A stretch of DNA of 64,000 bases from contig NZ_OY776217.1 in NCBI RefSeq assembly GCF_963675455.1, forward strand, positions 186,001-250,000, written 5' to 3'. Both the position numbers and the translations under genes were made by a program. Under the pieces are notes generated by a model that was not told the DNA's origin, made no database searches, and worked only from the letters and a program-made list of their open reading frames with translations. The stretch is from Emcibacter sp. (GTDB lineage Bacteria; Pseudomonadota; Alphaproteobacteria; Sphingomonadales; Emcibacteraceae). Positions 18,201 through 27,336 of the stretch are shown here, one piece after another. Position 1 is the first letter of the stretch. The number at the start of each line of letters is the position of its first letter.

Positions 18201-19022
18201 ATGCTTACCTTTAATTCCGCGCTTAGAGAAGTCGATATAAACCCGGAAGCGGTAAAGCTAGTCCGCCACAAGGACACTAGATTCAAGATTACCCCCTATA
18301 GCTTGTTTTACACCGAGCCTGAAAAATATCACCTCTACAATGCCAACCAACAACCGAAGAAATTTGATTTAGCAGAATTCATTGCCTCCTTCGTGGTGTC
18401 TCCAGACAACAGCACTCTTTTTACCGGTCTATATAAACTTGATGGTTTTTCACATCCGCCAGATGATTTTGTGTGTCCTGTGAGCCTCGAGCCTTCCCGG
18501 GAGTTTAAGAAAAATTATTTCTATAATCTCTCTCCCGTTGATGAGTTGGCTGAGTACAAAGGACGCCTCATCATTGATTGGGGCGGCGGCGAGCGAGCTT
18601 GGGTGCAATGGGCAAACAGACGACCTAAGAAAATTCTGGAAATATTACGAGAATTTCACGAGCCTAGCTTTCCCGGCTTCCAACTATTCTCATGCTCTTT
18701 AGACCGCTTGAATACCATCCCAGAATCCTGGAAGCAGGTCTTGCGATCTGTCAATGGAGTTTACCTGATGGTGCACCTGGATACAAAGCAGTTGTATGTT
18801 GGATCAGCCAGCGGCCAAAACGGTATTTGGGGAAGATGGGAAAATTATATTCGCGATGGCCATGGAGGAAACAGGGAGTTAAAAAAACTCGGTTCCAGAA
18901 ATTTCCAGCTGAGTATTCTAGAAGTGTGCTCCTCTTCTGCCACCAATGACGAAATCATAGTCACTGAAAATAGGTGGAAAGAAAAACTTCTCTCCCGGAG
19001 TCTTGGCTTAAATGCCAACTGA
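18201..19022 (+). CDS. GIY-YIG nuclease-domain protein
   Basis: A 273-residue protein. The C-terminal 90 residues carry a GIY-YIG-type fold: G-V-Y-L-M-V near 192 and L-Y-V-G-S-A near 204 match the two signature strands, followed by G-R-W-E-N-Y and a late E-N-R-W-K-E-K-L acidic position. The first 180 residues form an unidentified N-terminal domain of mixed strands. GIY-YIG enzymes cut DNA and occur in repair, homing and restriction. In this island a defence or mobility role is plausible but not shown. No operon partner. Confidence 0.68.
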   Translation: MLTFNSALREVDINPEAVKLVRHKDTRFKITPYSLFYTEPEKYHLYNANQQPKKFDLAEFIASFVVSPDNSTLFTGLYKLDGFSHPPDDFVCPVSLEPSREFKKNYFYNLSPVDELAEYKGRLIIDWGGGERAWVQWANRRPKKILEILREFHEPSFPGFQLFSCSLDRLNTIPESWKQVLRSVNGVYLMVHLDTKQLYVGSASGQNGIWGRWENYIRDGHGGNRELKKLGSRNFQLSILEVCSSSATNDEIIVTENRWKEKLLSRSLGLNAN

Positions 19023-19080
19023 CCCCACCGTTCAGCCCTATAATATTATTGATTGAATATATGATTCTTTCTGCTACCTT

Positions 19081-19339
19081 AGAGGAGTCACCGAAAGGTG
19101 ATGGCGTTTCAAACCGCCTTCCAAAGTCGGCCCACTCCCGATTATGAGTGGAATTAATCCAGGGAAGTCGCTATAGACCCCCCTATGGTGACTGCTGTCC
19201 GGATATGAGATTCCCTCATGTCGGGGGTGGTGCTGGAATAAAATACTCTTCGGAGAAATACAGCCCACACTTCTTTGGAGTGGTTTGAAGCCCCCGGCGC
19301 CAGGGATGCCCTCTGGCGCCTCCATAAGGAGGCTCAACC
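19081..19339 (+). ncRNA. Strongly structured 5' leader or RNA element before the luxR-type gene
   Basis: Reading 5' to 3' the strand folds into a chain of hairpins: TCACC-GAAA-GGTGA (19088-19101); GGCG/CGCC (19103-19118); CCACTC/GAGTGG (19132-19151); an 11-bp stem with two G-T wobbles (19166-19176 with 19183-19193); GATATGAG/CTCATGTC (19202-19222); a GTGG-T-GCTG/CAGC-CCAC stem enclosing CTC-TTCG-GAG (19227-19268); and GGCGCCAG/CTGGCGCC (19296-19320). Finally CCTCC (19319-19323) can pair with the GGAGG ribosome site (19328-19332) across ATAA, seven bases before the ATG. This is riboswitch-like, and matches no class I know. A TATAAT at 19039 could be its -10 box. Confidence 0.6.
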
Positions 19340-20287
19340 ATGTTGAATTCAGATCCTTTTGACATCGACACCATGTCCGCTCTGCGAGAGTTGACGGGTG
19401 CTCCGTCTTCTAGAAACAATCTCCCTCGCGCACCCAAAGAACCACCGGCATATTCCACCCGCGAATTTAAAAGCTTCGAAGCCGCCTGCTACAAGAGCCT
19501 CTATCCCACCACGTCGCCGGAACAGTTCCGCGACCAGCTGGCCAGTATTCTGGAGAAGCTGGGATTTCCGACCTTCTCTTTAATGGCATTATTCCCTCAT
19601 CCCCGTCTGATCATTCACAATCTTCCTGGAGCCCTTCAGAACGCCTATGAGCAGGGGAACTTTGAGCGGGTGGATTATGCCATCTCATACGCCAATGGCT
19701 CACCGCACCCCATCCTCAGGTCCAGGATCGAGGATTATATGTCCGCCGCTCCTGTGCAAACCCGGGAGATGGTCCGGAACCAGGATTTATCCATCTTCTA
19801 TAAGAGCCACGGCTTTTATGAGTTCTACCTGATCCCCATCGTGGTGGGGCGGGAACGATACCTGTTCAGCCTCACCTCGGAGGATATCGCGCCGGACTTT
19901 CTCAAGAAGCTACGTAAACATCCAGAAGCCATCCAGCTAGTGGCCGAGATTTGTGTGAGCTTCGGACAGCGTAAATTCCCGGAACATTTCCGGGCGGGAG
20001 GCGAGAGGAAGGAGATAAAGCTTCAGCTGCAGCCGCTGATGGATATCAGCCGGATTGCTCAGGAAGACCTGACCATACAGCAAATCGCCCACACGACAGA
20101 GCGGAGTGTGCACACCATTAACCAGCACCTCGCCGCCGCCCGCAAGGCGCTGAACAGTAAAACCACACATGGGGCCATCTATAGAGCCATACAGGAAGGG
20201 CTGATCCCCTGCCCCTGCAAGCACTGCTCATCGGATCTTGGGACCGGAGACTCGGCGGGAACGACCCTGTATGGCTATACAGGTTGA
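19340..20287 (+). CDS. LuxR-family solo regulator
   Basis: A 315-residue transcription regulator. Residues about 50-210 resemble an autoinducer-binding domain (F-R-D-Q-L-A-S-I-L near 62, then a segment rich in W/Y, H and P). The C-terminus (about 240-300) is a LuxR-type helix-turn-helix: L-T-I-Q-Q-I-A-H-T-T-E-R-S-V-H-T-I-N and then A-R-K-A-L-N-S-K-T. No luxI-like synthase lies in the window, so it is a solo. A strong GGAGG site is 7 bases upstream and can be masked by the leader hairpin. It lies two genes before the element's recombinase and may control element functions. Confidence 0.75.
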   Translation: MLNSDPFDIDTMSALRELTGAPSSRNNLPRAPKEPPAYSTREFKSFEAACYKSLYPTTSPEQFRDQLASILEKLGFPTFSLMALFPHPRLIIHNLPGALQNAYEQGNFERVDYAISYANGSPHPILRSRIEDYMSAAPVQTREMVRNQDLSIFYKSHGFYEFYLIPIVVGRERYLFSLTSEDIAPDFLKKLRKHPEAIQLVAEICVSFGQRKFPEHFRAGGERKEIKLQLQPLMDISRIAQEDLTIQQIAHTTERSVHTINQHLAAARKALNSKTTHGAIYRAIQEGLIPCPCKHCSSDLGTGDSAGTTLYGYTG

Positions 20288-20417
20288 CAGGGTTGTCCCG
20301 TCTTTTCTGTGATTGGGGATGCAGAATCCTGTAATTTTTTTGATGTTTTTTAGGGGGTAGATTTTTAGGTCGTTGGATATCGGGAGATATCTTTGGGTTT
20401 CTCAAGAGGTATTTAAG

Positions 20418-20711
20418 ATGCTTTGCAGATACAATGGTGAACAACAGGCCCCGCCCACGCCCCTTGACGGGACCTTGGTTGCGGCGTCTACTTTCCATGT
20501 TATGGGCAAAAAACACTCACCATTCACCTTTCAAAATGGCTTGCATGCCAATGAGAACAGCATTGCAACCTCCTCCCCGCTGGACCCTCGCCTGAAGGCC
20601 CTTATCCACATCATTGCCCGGCAATCCGCTCTAAATTATCTGGCATCTTCACCGGATGTTGCGAACGACAATGAAAGCACACAAGAACCCTACCCAGAGC
20701 AATCAGAGTAG
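20418..20711 (+). CDS. Small hypothetical protein upstream of the recombinase
   Basis: A 97-residue product of unknown family. The start at 20418 follows AGAGG with an 8-base spacing; a longer in-frame form from 20373 has no ribosome site. The C-terminal half (L-D-P-R-L-K-A-L-I-H-I-I-A-R-Q-S-A) looks like one amphipathic helix and the tail is acidic. Its stop lies 6 bp before the serine recombinase start, so the two are probably cotranscribed. A role as a recombination directionality or accessory factor is possible from position only. Confidence 0.55.
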   Translation: MLCRYNGEQQAPPTPLDGTLVAASTFHVMGKKHSPFTFQNGLHANENSIATSSPLDPRLKALIHIIARQSALNYLASSPDVANDNESTQEPYPEQSE

Positions 20712-20717
20712 AGACAA

Positions 20718-22382
20718 ATGAAGCCCAAAGCCGTTATATATGCACGCTACTCCACGGACCTCCAGCGGGAGGCCTCAATCAATGACCAGATACGAATTTG
20801 TGAAGAGTTTGTGGAGAAACATGGATGGTCCCTGCACGAACGCTATTTTGACAAAGGTATTTCCGGGGCCAGCCTATCTCGTCCGGGTATCCAACAACTT
20901 CTCAATGATGCGAGAGAGGGGCAATTCGATGTAATCGTTTCAGAGGCCCTGGACAGACTGTCAAGAGACCAAGCCGATATCGCCACGATTTACCGTGAAA
21001 TGAATTTTCTAGGTGTGAAGCTCTACACCCTTTCTGAAGGCGAAGTAGATACTATTCACATAGGGCTAAAAGGAACAATGAACGCATTGTTCCTCAAAGA
21101 CCTCAAAGCGAAGATCCACAGAGGCATGAGAGGCCGTGTTGAGACCGGTAAATCTGGTGGAGGACTTGGCTATGGATACAACGTCATCAAGAAATATGAT
21201 GAACGTGGTGAAAGAATTACCGGCGATCTGGAAATCAACGCATTTGAAGCAGATGTCATAAAGCGGATTTTCAAAGAATATGTAGCCGGAAAAGCCCCCA
21301 GAACCATTGCCCGCGATTTAAACAAGGACGGCATTCCCTCTCCCCGTGGTCAGGAATGGGGCCAAAGTACGATCAACGGCAATCCCGCCAGAGGGTCCGG
21401 AATTCTAAATAACGAACTCTATATAGGACGGCGTATATGGAACCGTCAGAAATTTCTCAAAAACCCGATCACGGGAAAACGGGTTACCCGAATAAATCCG
21501 GAATGTGAATGGATCATCGACCAACTCCCTGAGCTCAGAATTGTTGATCAAAAAACATGGGACAAAGCTAAAGCGAGACAAAAGTCACGAATGCACCCCG
21601 AGAGGAGCGTCCAGTCAGGCAATCCACTCGCAAGTTATAAACGCCCCAAGTACCTGTTCTCAGGATTGTTGAAATGCGGCTACTGCGGCGGAGGTTATAC
21701 TGTAAAGAATAAAAAACAGATTTCCTGCGCTACCGTTTCTAACAAAGGAACCTGCTCCAACAGGATAAGAATTGAACGGCGACCACTTGAAAAAGTAATA
21801 TTGTCTTCGATCAAGAACCAGCTGATGACACCCGAGGCTTATGCGGAATTTTGTGAGGAATACACCCAAACTCTGAACGAATCTTACAATCGGGAAAAAT
21901 TACTCACAGCAGAAAAGAAGAAAGACCTGTCGACAATTGAAAAGGATTTGGAACGGCTTATACAGGCTATAAAAGATGGTGTACCCGCCTTGTCGATTAA
22001 GGACCAGATTATTGAACTGGAGAATCGCAAGGCAGAACTGATAGAGGAAATTAAATCTATCAAAAAGCCCAAGCCCGTCCTGCCCCCTAACCTAGCCATT
22101 GAATATAGGAATAAACTGGAAGCTCTATATGAGACACTAAACGATGAATCAGTTCGCTATGAAACGACAGAAGTTATCCGCAGTCTTGTAACCAGAATTG
22201 AACTCACTCCGGAAGACAAAGCGACAATAAACATAAGTATTAAAGGGGATTTAGCGTCAATTCTCAATTTTGCGGAAGGCAAAGAACCACACCAAAATGG
22301 GTCAGACTTTCGTTATGACAACAAATTGGGGGTTCAATTGGTAGCGGAGGAGGGACTTGAACCCCCGACACGCGGATTATGA
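20718..22382 (+). CDS. Large serine recombinase (element integrase)
   Basis: A 554-residue large serine recombinase. The N-terminal catalytic domain begins A-V-I-Y-A-R-Y-S-T with nucleophile Ser12, and contains E-A-L-D-R-L-S-R-D. A recombinase domain follows (about 165-270), then a zinc ribbon (K-C-G-Y-C-G-G with further cysteines at about 318-348) and a long coiled coil (about 385-450). The last 13 or so residues (V-A-E-E-G-L-E-P-P-T-R-G-L) are encoded by the complement of the tRNA-Met gene, so the present C-terminus was probably set by integration. It is very likely the enzyme that inserted this element. Confidence 0.85.
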   Translation: MKPKAVIYARYSTDLQREASINDQIRICEEFVEKHGWSLHERYFDKGISGASLSRPGIQQLLNDAREGQFDVIVSEALDRLSRDQADIATIYREMNFLGVKLYTLSEGEVDTIHIGLKGTMNALFLKDLKAKIHRGMRGRVETGKSGGGLGYGYNVIKKYDERGERITGDLEINAFEADVIKRIFKEYVAGKAPRTIARDLNKDGIPSPRGQEWGQSTINGNPARGSGILNNELYIGRRIWNRQKFLKNPITGKRVTRINPECEWIIDQLPELRIVDQKTWDKAKARQKSRMHPERSVQSGNPLASYKRPKYLFSGLLKCGYCGGGYTVKNKKQISCATVSNKGTCSNRIRIERRPLEKVILSSIKNQLMTPEAYAEFCEEYTQTLNESYNREKLLTAEKKKDLSTIEKDLERLIQAIKDGVPALSIKDQIIELENRKAELIEEIKSIKKPKPVLPPNLAIEYRNKLEALYETLNDESVRYETTEVIRSLVTRIELTPEDKATINISIKGDLASILNFAEGKEPHQNGSDFRYDNKLGVQLVAEEGLEPPTRGL

Positions 22383-22415
22383 TTCCGCTGCTCTAACCGA
22401 CTGAGCTACTCCGCC
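22339..22415 (-). tRNA. tRNA-Met (anticodon CAU), CCA encoded
   Basis: Read on the minus strand this is a full cloverleaf of 77 nt including an encoded CCA. The acceptor GGCGGAG pairs with CTCCGCT (first pair G-T). The D arm has GCTC and GAGC. The anticodon stem is GCGGA/TCCGC with loop ATCATAA, anticodon CAT. The T loop is TTCAAGT. The strong similarity to alphaproteobacterial elongator tRNA-Met favours Met over the lysidine-modified tRNA-Ile. The serine recombinase frame overlaps its 3' half, marking it as the insertion site of the element to the left. Confidence 0.93.
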
Positions 22416-22468
22416 CCCGAAAAGAAAAGGACCACCCCGGCCCTTTGACAAGAGCCCGAACAGGGAGC

Positions 22469-22497
22469 GGTATATCGCCTGACCCGGCCTTAGTCAA
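22469..22497 (-). promoter_or_regulatory. Promoter of tRNA-Met
   Basis: On the minus strand TTGACT (22497-22492) and TATACC (22474-22469) are separated by exactly 17 bases, a good sigma-70 match. The predicted start lies roughly 45 bases before the mature tRNA 5' end at 22415. No other gene on that strand starts here. Confidence 0.6.
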
Positions 22498-22553
22498 TCG
22501 TCTTTTTGCCGGAAAAGCCTATTTTTTGCCCGCTGTGCCTGATCCGCATATCT

Positions 22554-23753
22554 TCAGGCCGCCTCTTGCTCCCAACCGGCAAGACTGCGCATAATCCAGC
22601 CACCGCCGAGCACCTGTTCGCCGTCATAAAAGACACAGGCCTGGCCGGCCGAGACACCCTTTTCCGGTTCGATCAGATCAACCCGGGCCATACCGTCCTT
22701 TACCGGATAGAGCCGTGCCGCCACCGGCGGACGGGTTGAACGCACCTTGGCCTGCACCTCAACGCCCTGTTCCGGGATGTCGCCGGCCCCGAGCCAGTTG
22801 ACCTCGCGAAGTTCAAGCCGGGTGATTTCCAGTGCTTCCTGCGGCCCGACAATGACCCGGGCGTTGTCGGGATCAAGTTTCACCACATAAAGCGGATCAC
22901 CGCCACCAATACCGATGCCCCGGCGCTGACCGATGGTATAATGAATGATGCCTTTGTGTTCGCCCAGAACACGGCCGTCCAGATGAACGATTTCGCCTGG
23001 CTCGGAGGCACCGGGCCGGAGGCGTTCAATGACACTGACATAGCTGCCGTCCGGCACAAAACAGATGTCCTGGCTGTCCGGCTTGGCCGCCACCTCAAGG
23101 CCGTAACGGGCCGCCAGTTTGCGCACCTCGTCCTTTTCCATGCCGCCCAGGGGGAAACGGATAAAATCAAGCTGTTCCCGGGTCGTGGCAAACAGGAAAT
23201 AGCTCTGGTCGCGGTTTTTATCCACCGCCCGCTCCAGCGTTATCTGACTTTCCTGCACCGACTGGCGCACATAATGGCCGGTCGCCATCACATCGGCCCC
23301 CAGGTCCCGGGCGGTATCGAGCAGGTCTTTGAATTTCACTTCCTGGTTACAACGCACACAGGGGATCGGGGTTTCGCCGCGGATATAGCTGTCGGCGAAT
23401 TCCTCCATCACACTGTCTTTGAAACGGCTTTCGTAATCCAGCACATAATGGGGAATATCAATGGCCTCCGCCACCCGCCGGGCATCATGAATATCCTGGC
23501 CCGCGCAACAGGCGCCTTTTTTCTGCACCGCCACCCCGTGATCATAAAGCTGCAGGGTGATGCCCACAACGTCATAACCTTCTTCTTTCAGAAGGGCCGC
23601 CACGACGGAGCTGTCGACGCCGCCGGACATGGCCACCACCACCCGGGTCCCGGACACGGGTTTGGCCACCCCCAAAGAGTTAATGGAGGAATTCACCGGC
23701 GCCTCACACAGGGCTTCAGCCCCGGGAAGATATGTTTCAGGCAATGTGCTCAT
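22554..23753 (-). CDS. mnmA: tRNA-specific 2-thiouridylase MnmA
   Basis: A 399-residue enzyme that adds sulfur to U34 of Lys, Glu and Gln tRNAs using ATP and a persulfide relay. The PP-loop S-G-G-V-D-S-S is near residue 44. The catalytic cysteine pair lies in [11 protein letters not shown] and in D-I-C-F-V. The first 35 residues before R-V-V-V-A-M-S-G-G are longer than usual, so an internal start is possible. It lies just outside the element, downstream of flgL on the same strand but with an 84-bp gap. A housekeeping gene, unrelated to the ssp locus apart from sharing sulfur chemistry. Confidence 0.93.
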   Translation of the reverse strand: MSTLPETYLPGAEALCEAPVNSSINSLGVAKPVSGTRVVVAMSGGVDSSVVAALLKEEGYDVVGITLQLYDHGVAVQKKGACCAGQDIHDARRVAEAIDIPHYVLDYESRFKDSVMEEFADSYIRGETPIPCVRCNQEVKFKDLLDTARDLGADVMATGHYVRQSVQESQITLERAVDKNRDQSYFLFATTREQLDFIRFPLGGMEKDEVRKLAARYGLEVAAKPDSQDICFVPDGSYVSVIERLRPGASEPGEIVHLDGRVLGEHKGIIHYTIGQRRGIGIGGGDPLYVVKLDPDNARVIVGPQEALEITRLELREVNWLGAGDIPEQGVEVQAKVRSTRPPVAARLYPVKDGMARVDLIEPEKGVSAGQACVFYDGEQVLGGGWIMRSLAGWEQEAA

Positions 23754-23837
23754 AAGTGGCAGATATAGTATCCCCTGCCCAACTTCAAGGGGAAACCGCC
23801 ATTCAGACGGGAATTACAAGCGGATTTCCGTCTTTGA

Positions 23838-24761
23838 TCAGATGAAATTCAGCAGGCTGAGCTGGGAAAGCTGGGACGTGATTTCATAGGAAGCCTGCAA
23901 CGCCACCTGGTCATTTTCCAGTTGGGTGATGGCTTCGGCCAGATCCGCGTCCTCGATATCGGAGATAAAGGTCTCCAGGAAAGCTTCCTCGTCCTTGTGC
24001 TGAACCAGCATATCCTCCACCGTTGCCTGCCGGTTGCCGTTACGCGCCACAAACAGCTGCAGGGTGTCGATGGCGGCATCCAGGGTGGAAAGTTCCCCTT
24101 CCAGGAATGTTCTCTGGGCCGGTGTAAGTTTACCGTCAATGGGGCCGAGGCCGCCGGCATCAAAATCGGCAATATTCTTGAGCGCCGCGAAGATGTCACC
24201 GGCCACATCTTCTGCCAGGATGCCATATTGGACATCGGTATTCTGACCAATCTTGGCCGTCGGAATCCGGTTATCATTTTCAAACAGGTCGGAAGCCGAC
24301 GCGGCTGCCACCAGGTCGGCCAGGTCAGAACCGTTTACCGGCGGCACATCTGTCCGGGCGCCACTGAAGACATGAACGCCACCGATATTGGTATTCAGGG
24401 CACTGACCATGGAGGAAAATGCCTCCCCCAGTGTTTCGGCAAGGGCGAATGTTTGATCCATGGCAATGGCGTTGAGTACGGTCTCACGCACATTGTTGGC
24501 ATTATCCACCAGAGCATTGAGTTGCACATCATTGGTGTCCAGCTGGCGCTGAACATATTCTGCGGAACTGATAAAACCCTGGGTCCGGGACAAGGCGTTT
24601 TTGGAGCCCAGAAGAGTATTCAGTTCGGTGGCGAACCCCTTATATTCAAGCTCCTTTTTGCCGGTCGTAATCGTTAACTGGCCGTTGAAGACCTTTTCCT
24701 GGTTTTTCAACAGTCCGGAAAGCATCACCTGCTGATGGCCAAAACTGGAAACGCGTGTCAT
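23838..24761 (-). CDS. flgL: Flagellar hook-filament junction protein FlgL
   Basis: A 307-residue flagellin-like junction protein that joins the hook to the filament (HAP3). The N-terminus (M-T-R-V-S-S-F-G-H-Q-Q) and C-terminus (a helical stretch ending L-S-Q-L-S-L-L-N-F-I) form the paired coiled coils of the flagellin family, enclosing a short variable middle. It follows flgK on the same strand with a 32-bp gap, so it should share the sigma-54 promoter upstream of flgK. Exported by the flagellar type III system, so there is no signal peptide. Confidence 0.88.
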   Translation of the reverse strand: MTRVSSFGHQQVMLSGLLKNQEKVFNGQLTITTGKKELEYKGFATELNTLLGSKNALSRTQGFISSAEYVQRQLDTNDVQLNALVDNANNVRETVLNAIAMDQTFALAETLGEAFSSMVSALNTNIGGVHVFSGARTDVPPVNGSDLADLVAAASASDLFENDNRIPTAKIGQNTDVQYGILAEDVAGDIFAALKNIADFDAGGLGPIDGKLTPAQRTFLEGELSTLDAAIDTLQLFVARNGNRQATVEDMLVQHKDEEAFLETFISDIEDADLAEAITQLENDQVALQASYEITSQLSQLSLLNFI

Positions 24762-24793
24762 GTTCTTTTCCCGTCCTTCTTCATCTCATACCC

Positions 24794-26905
24794 CTAACGG
24801 AACGCCGCCAGCAGGGAATCATAAATATCCTGCGCGGACTGCAGCACCCGGGCCGCCGCACTGTAGGCATTCTGATAGATAATCATATTGCTCAGTTCTT
24901 CATCGAGGTTGACCCCGGAAACATCCATCGATTTTTGTTCAAGCTGGGTGGTCAGAGCCTCGTTATCGGCAGCAAATCCTTCAGCCATATTTGCCCTGAG
25001 GCCGAGATCCGCCAGAATGGAGGTTGCATATTGTGACAGGCTGACGTCCATGCCGCTAAGGCCGCCTGCCTGACGAAAGCTGAAAATAGTATCTTCCAGA
25101 TCCAGGAGCGCCTGCACCCCGTCCTGGTCGCCAATACTCAGCGCATTTTGCCCGATGACCGCCGTCTGATCGAGACGGGCCGTGGCAAACAGTGATGCAT
25201 TTTCTGAAATATGATCCTTGACCTTAAGCCCGAGCGCCGCATCAGAGACATATTCTTCACCAATTCCAAAAAATGTGGAGAGGGGAACACCAGTGACACC
25301 ACGGCTTGTACTGTCACTCTTGACGTGAATAGACAAATCTCGGGAGGCGGCATTCTCCGTCATCAGCAACTCGCCGTTGGCGGAAAAGGAAAAAGTGACA
25401 TAGGTCGCCAGCGGACTTGCGTTCAGATCGGTAAGTATATCATCAAAGCTGGTTCCGCCTATGGTCAGCGTGTAATCCGCCAACAACAGTCCGCTTTCGT
25501 CATTCAGTTCGAAGAACACCGTACCGCCTGCGGCAAATTCATGATCATCAGTTCCGGCAATTCCTGTCTCGAAATGTGCCGGCACACTGGATTCCACCAG
25601 ATCATTCAACCCGAAGAAATGGGAGAACCCTCGCCCTGCCCGGTCACTGGGATTGCCATCAGCCTGGGAAATGGAAACACCTTGTCCCGCTATATTCGAG
25701 GTAAAGCTCATCACGCCATTATTCAGGGCAAGTGTGGCATCACCGCCAAGGCCGACATTCACTGCCGTGATCACATCATTTACCGTTCCTCCAATGGCCC
25801 CGAAATCAATGGTCACGCTGCTCTGCAGGTTGCCGTTGGCATCAGTAACCGAGAATACAGCTTCACCGGTAAAATTATGGGGATCGGTTCCAATCAGTGC
25901 CACGTTTCTGCCGGTCAGGCTTTCCGGTGCCGGAACCGCCGAGCTTTCACTATGAATCCTGTTGATCTCATCAACAAACTCCGCCCCCAGATTTCCAAGC
26001 TGTTCGGCAATTTCAGGCAGATCCTGATCACGCAGGACCAGAAGTCCCTTCAGGTTGCCGCCCTGAACGCTACCATCCAGTTCCACTCCGTTTGTTGAAA
26101 GCTGACCCGTTGTCCGATCCACCTTGTGAACTGTAATTGGTGAAAACGGCGTCGAGGACGTCACGGTACCAGGTGGATTATATTTCAGTCTGTACCCTGT
26201 TTGCCCGACAAGGCTGACCCCGGTAGAGGTCGTCACGGCAATACCGCCATTCCCTGTATCCCGAATACTGATATCCACCAGTTCGGAAAGCTTCGTGAGA
26301 GCCTGGGCCCGCTGCTCCAGAAGGGAACCGGCATTTCCGCCGGTTACGGTTTCCCGAATGATCAGCGGGTTCAGGCTATCAATACGGTCCAGGAGTGAAT
26401 TGATCTCGGCAACAGTCTGGCCAATCTGGTCACTGGCATCCTGCCGCAGGCCCTGAACATTTTTCGCCAGCGTATCCAGATCGTTACCGAACTGGTCGAT
26501 TGCCGAAAGTGTATCTTCTTTCAGAACCGTTGATAGTGGATTGAGGGCCAGTTCCGACAAAGACGAGAAAATTTCATCCAGTTCGCCCGACAGGGATGCA
26601 TTTTCATCAGGACGCCCGAGGAAGGCCTGTATCCGCTCGTGAAAGGCGTTTTCCACTTCATACCGGCCGAACTGGGAATTGGCGTCATAGGTCGCGGCAA
26701 CCAGGAACTGGTCGACGACCCGCTCAATTCCGGCAATTTTCACGCCGCCGGATTTCGTGCCGGTGACAAATGCTTCCTGATGCACAACCTGACGTGAATA
26801 TCCGGGAGTGTTAACATTGGCCACATTGTTGGAGGTCACCGACAAAGCCGACTGGTTTACATACAGGCCCGTCAAGGCTGTACTGATGATGTTATTGATC
26901 GACAT
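24794..26905 (-). CDS. flgK: Flagellar hook-associated protein FlgK
   Basis: A 703-residue hook-associated protein 1. The N-terminus (A-L-T-G-L-Y-V-N-Q-S-A-L-S-V-T-S-N-N-V-A) has the rod/hook-family motif with S-N-N-V-A-N-V-N-T-P-G-Y-S-R. The C-terminal part ends with L-S-N-M-I-I-Y-Q-N-A-Y-S-A-A-A-R-V and a last helix, as expected for FlgK. The long middle is a beta-rich surface region. First gene of flgK-flgL, with a near-perfect sigma-54 promoter 220-235 bp upstream and divergent from fliK. Confidence 0.92.
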   Translation of the reverse strand: MSINNIISTALTGLYVNQSALSVTSNNVANVNTPGYSRQVVHQEAFVTGTKSGGVKIAGIERVVDQFLVAATYDANSQFGRYEVENAFHERIQAFLGRPDENASLSGELDEIFSSLSELALNPLSTVLKEDTLSAIDQFGNDLDTLAKNVQGLRQDASDQIGQTVAEINSLLDRIDSLNPLIIRETVTGGNAGSLLEQRAQALTKLSELVDISIRDTGNGGIAVTTSTGVSLVGQTGYRLKYNPPGTVTSSTPFSPITVHKVDRTTGQLSTNGVELDGSVQGGNLKGLLVLRDQDLPEIAEQLGNLGAEFVDEINRIHSESSAVPAPESLTGRNVALIGTDPHNFTGEAVFSVTDANGNLQSSVTIDFGAIGGTVNDVITAVNVGLGGDATLALNNGVMSFTSNIAGQGVSISQADGNPSDRAGRGFSHFFGLNDLVESSVPAHFETGIAGTDDHEFAAGGTVFFELNDESGLLLADYTLTIGGTSFDDILTDLNASPLATYVTFSFSANGELLMTENAASRDLSIHVKSDSTSRGVTGVPLSTFFGIGEEYVSDAALGLKVKDHISENASLFATARLDQTAVIGQNALSIGDQDGVQALLDLEDTIFSFRQAGGLSGMDVSLSQYATSILADLGLRANMAEGFAADNEALTTQLEQKSMDVSGVNLDEELSNMIIYQNAYSAAARVLQSAQDIYDSLLAAFR

Positions 26906-27127
26906 TCAGCACCTCCATAGCAGAGAGATTGCCGCAGCGAATGGGAAAAGCTTGCCCTGTGAGGGAGTTTTTTGCCCTGCATTTATTCAAGATATTTTCC
27001 GGATACTGTTTTTTCATTCGCAATAAAATCCTGACAACTCTTTGAAAAATATAACCTTTACCTTCAGAATAAACACCAGGCCATTCACTTGAGCACCTGG
27101 AGGCATTTTTTCTCCAACTCATTATAT

Positions 27128-27142
27128 GCAAGGACGGGGCCA
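27128..27142 (-). promoter_or_regulatory. Sigma-54 promoter for flgK-flgL
   Basis: On the minus strand this reads TGGCCC-CGTCC-TTGC, matching the -24/-12 consensus TGGCAC-N5-TTGC with intact GG and GC. It faces flgK (start at 26905), giving a leader of a little over 200 nt. FlbD, the sigma-54 activator encoded at 36991, is the obvious candidate to act here. Confidence 0.75.
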
Positions 27143-27336
27143 ATTTGACAAAGCCTGCCTGTTATGGCCACAAGACCACCCGCTCAATCCAGCAGGGAGG
27201 CAAGAATGATACGGTAGGCAGAAAAGGAAGGAAAATATGTCAGGATCACGGAATCTTTTGCCCTCCCCCCCTCAAGCCCAAGTCGAAATGAAATTTATTA
27301 GTCTTATTTTTCAATGAGTTATATTTTTTATGAGTT

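Larger units (their letters stand above)
1..22341. mobile_element. Right part of an integrative element or defence island ending at tRNA-Met
   Basis: This span is richer in AT than the core genes to its right and holds phosphorothioation defence genes, an ArdC-like protein, an IS remnant, a GIY-YIG protein, a LuxR solo and a large serine recombinase. The recombinase lies directly against the 3' end of the tRNA-Met gene, and its frame continues into it. That is the usual geometry of an element inserted in a tRNA 3' end. The left boundary is not visible: I found no second copy of the tRNA 3' half, so it is probably outside the window. Some genes could belong to older, nested insertions. The extent is inferred. 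Confidence 0.5.

Noticed and set aside
19081..19330. Cobalamin or other known riboswitch in the luxR leader
   Set aside because: I looked for the conserved B12-box and similar cores and did not find them in order. Left as unassigned.
19074..19458. Leftward ORFs of 80-87 residues over the luxR leader
   Set aside because: They mirror the strong inverted repeats of the structured leader and lack start signals.
22941..23768. 275-residue rightward ORF over mnmA
   Set aside because: Shadow of the mnmA coding frame; no independent start or family.
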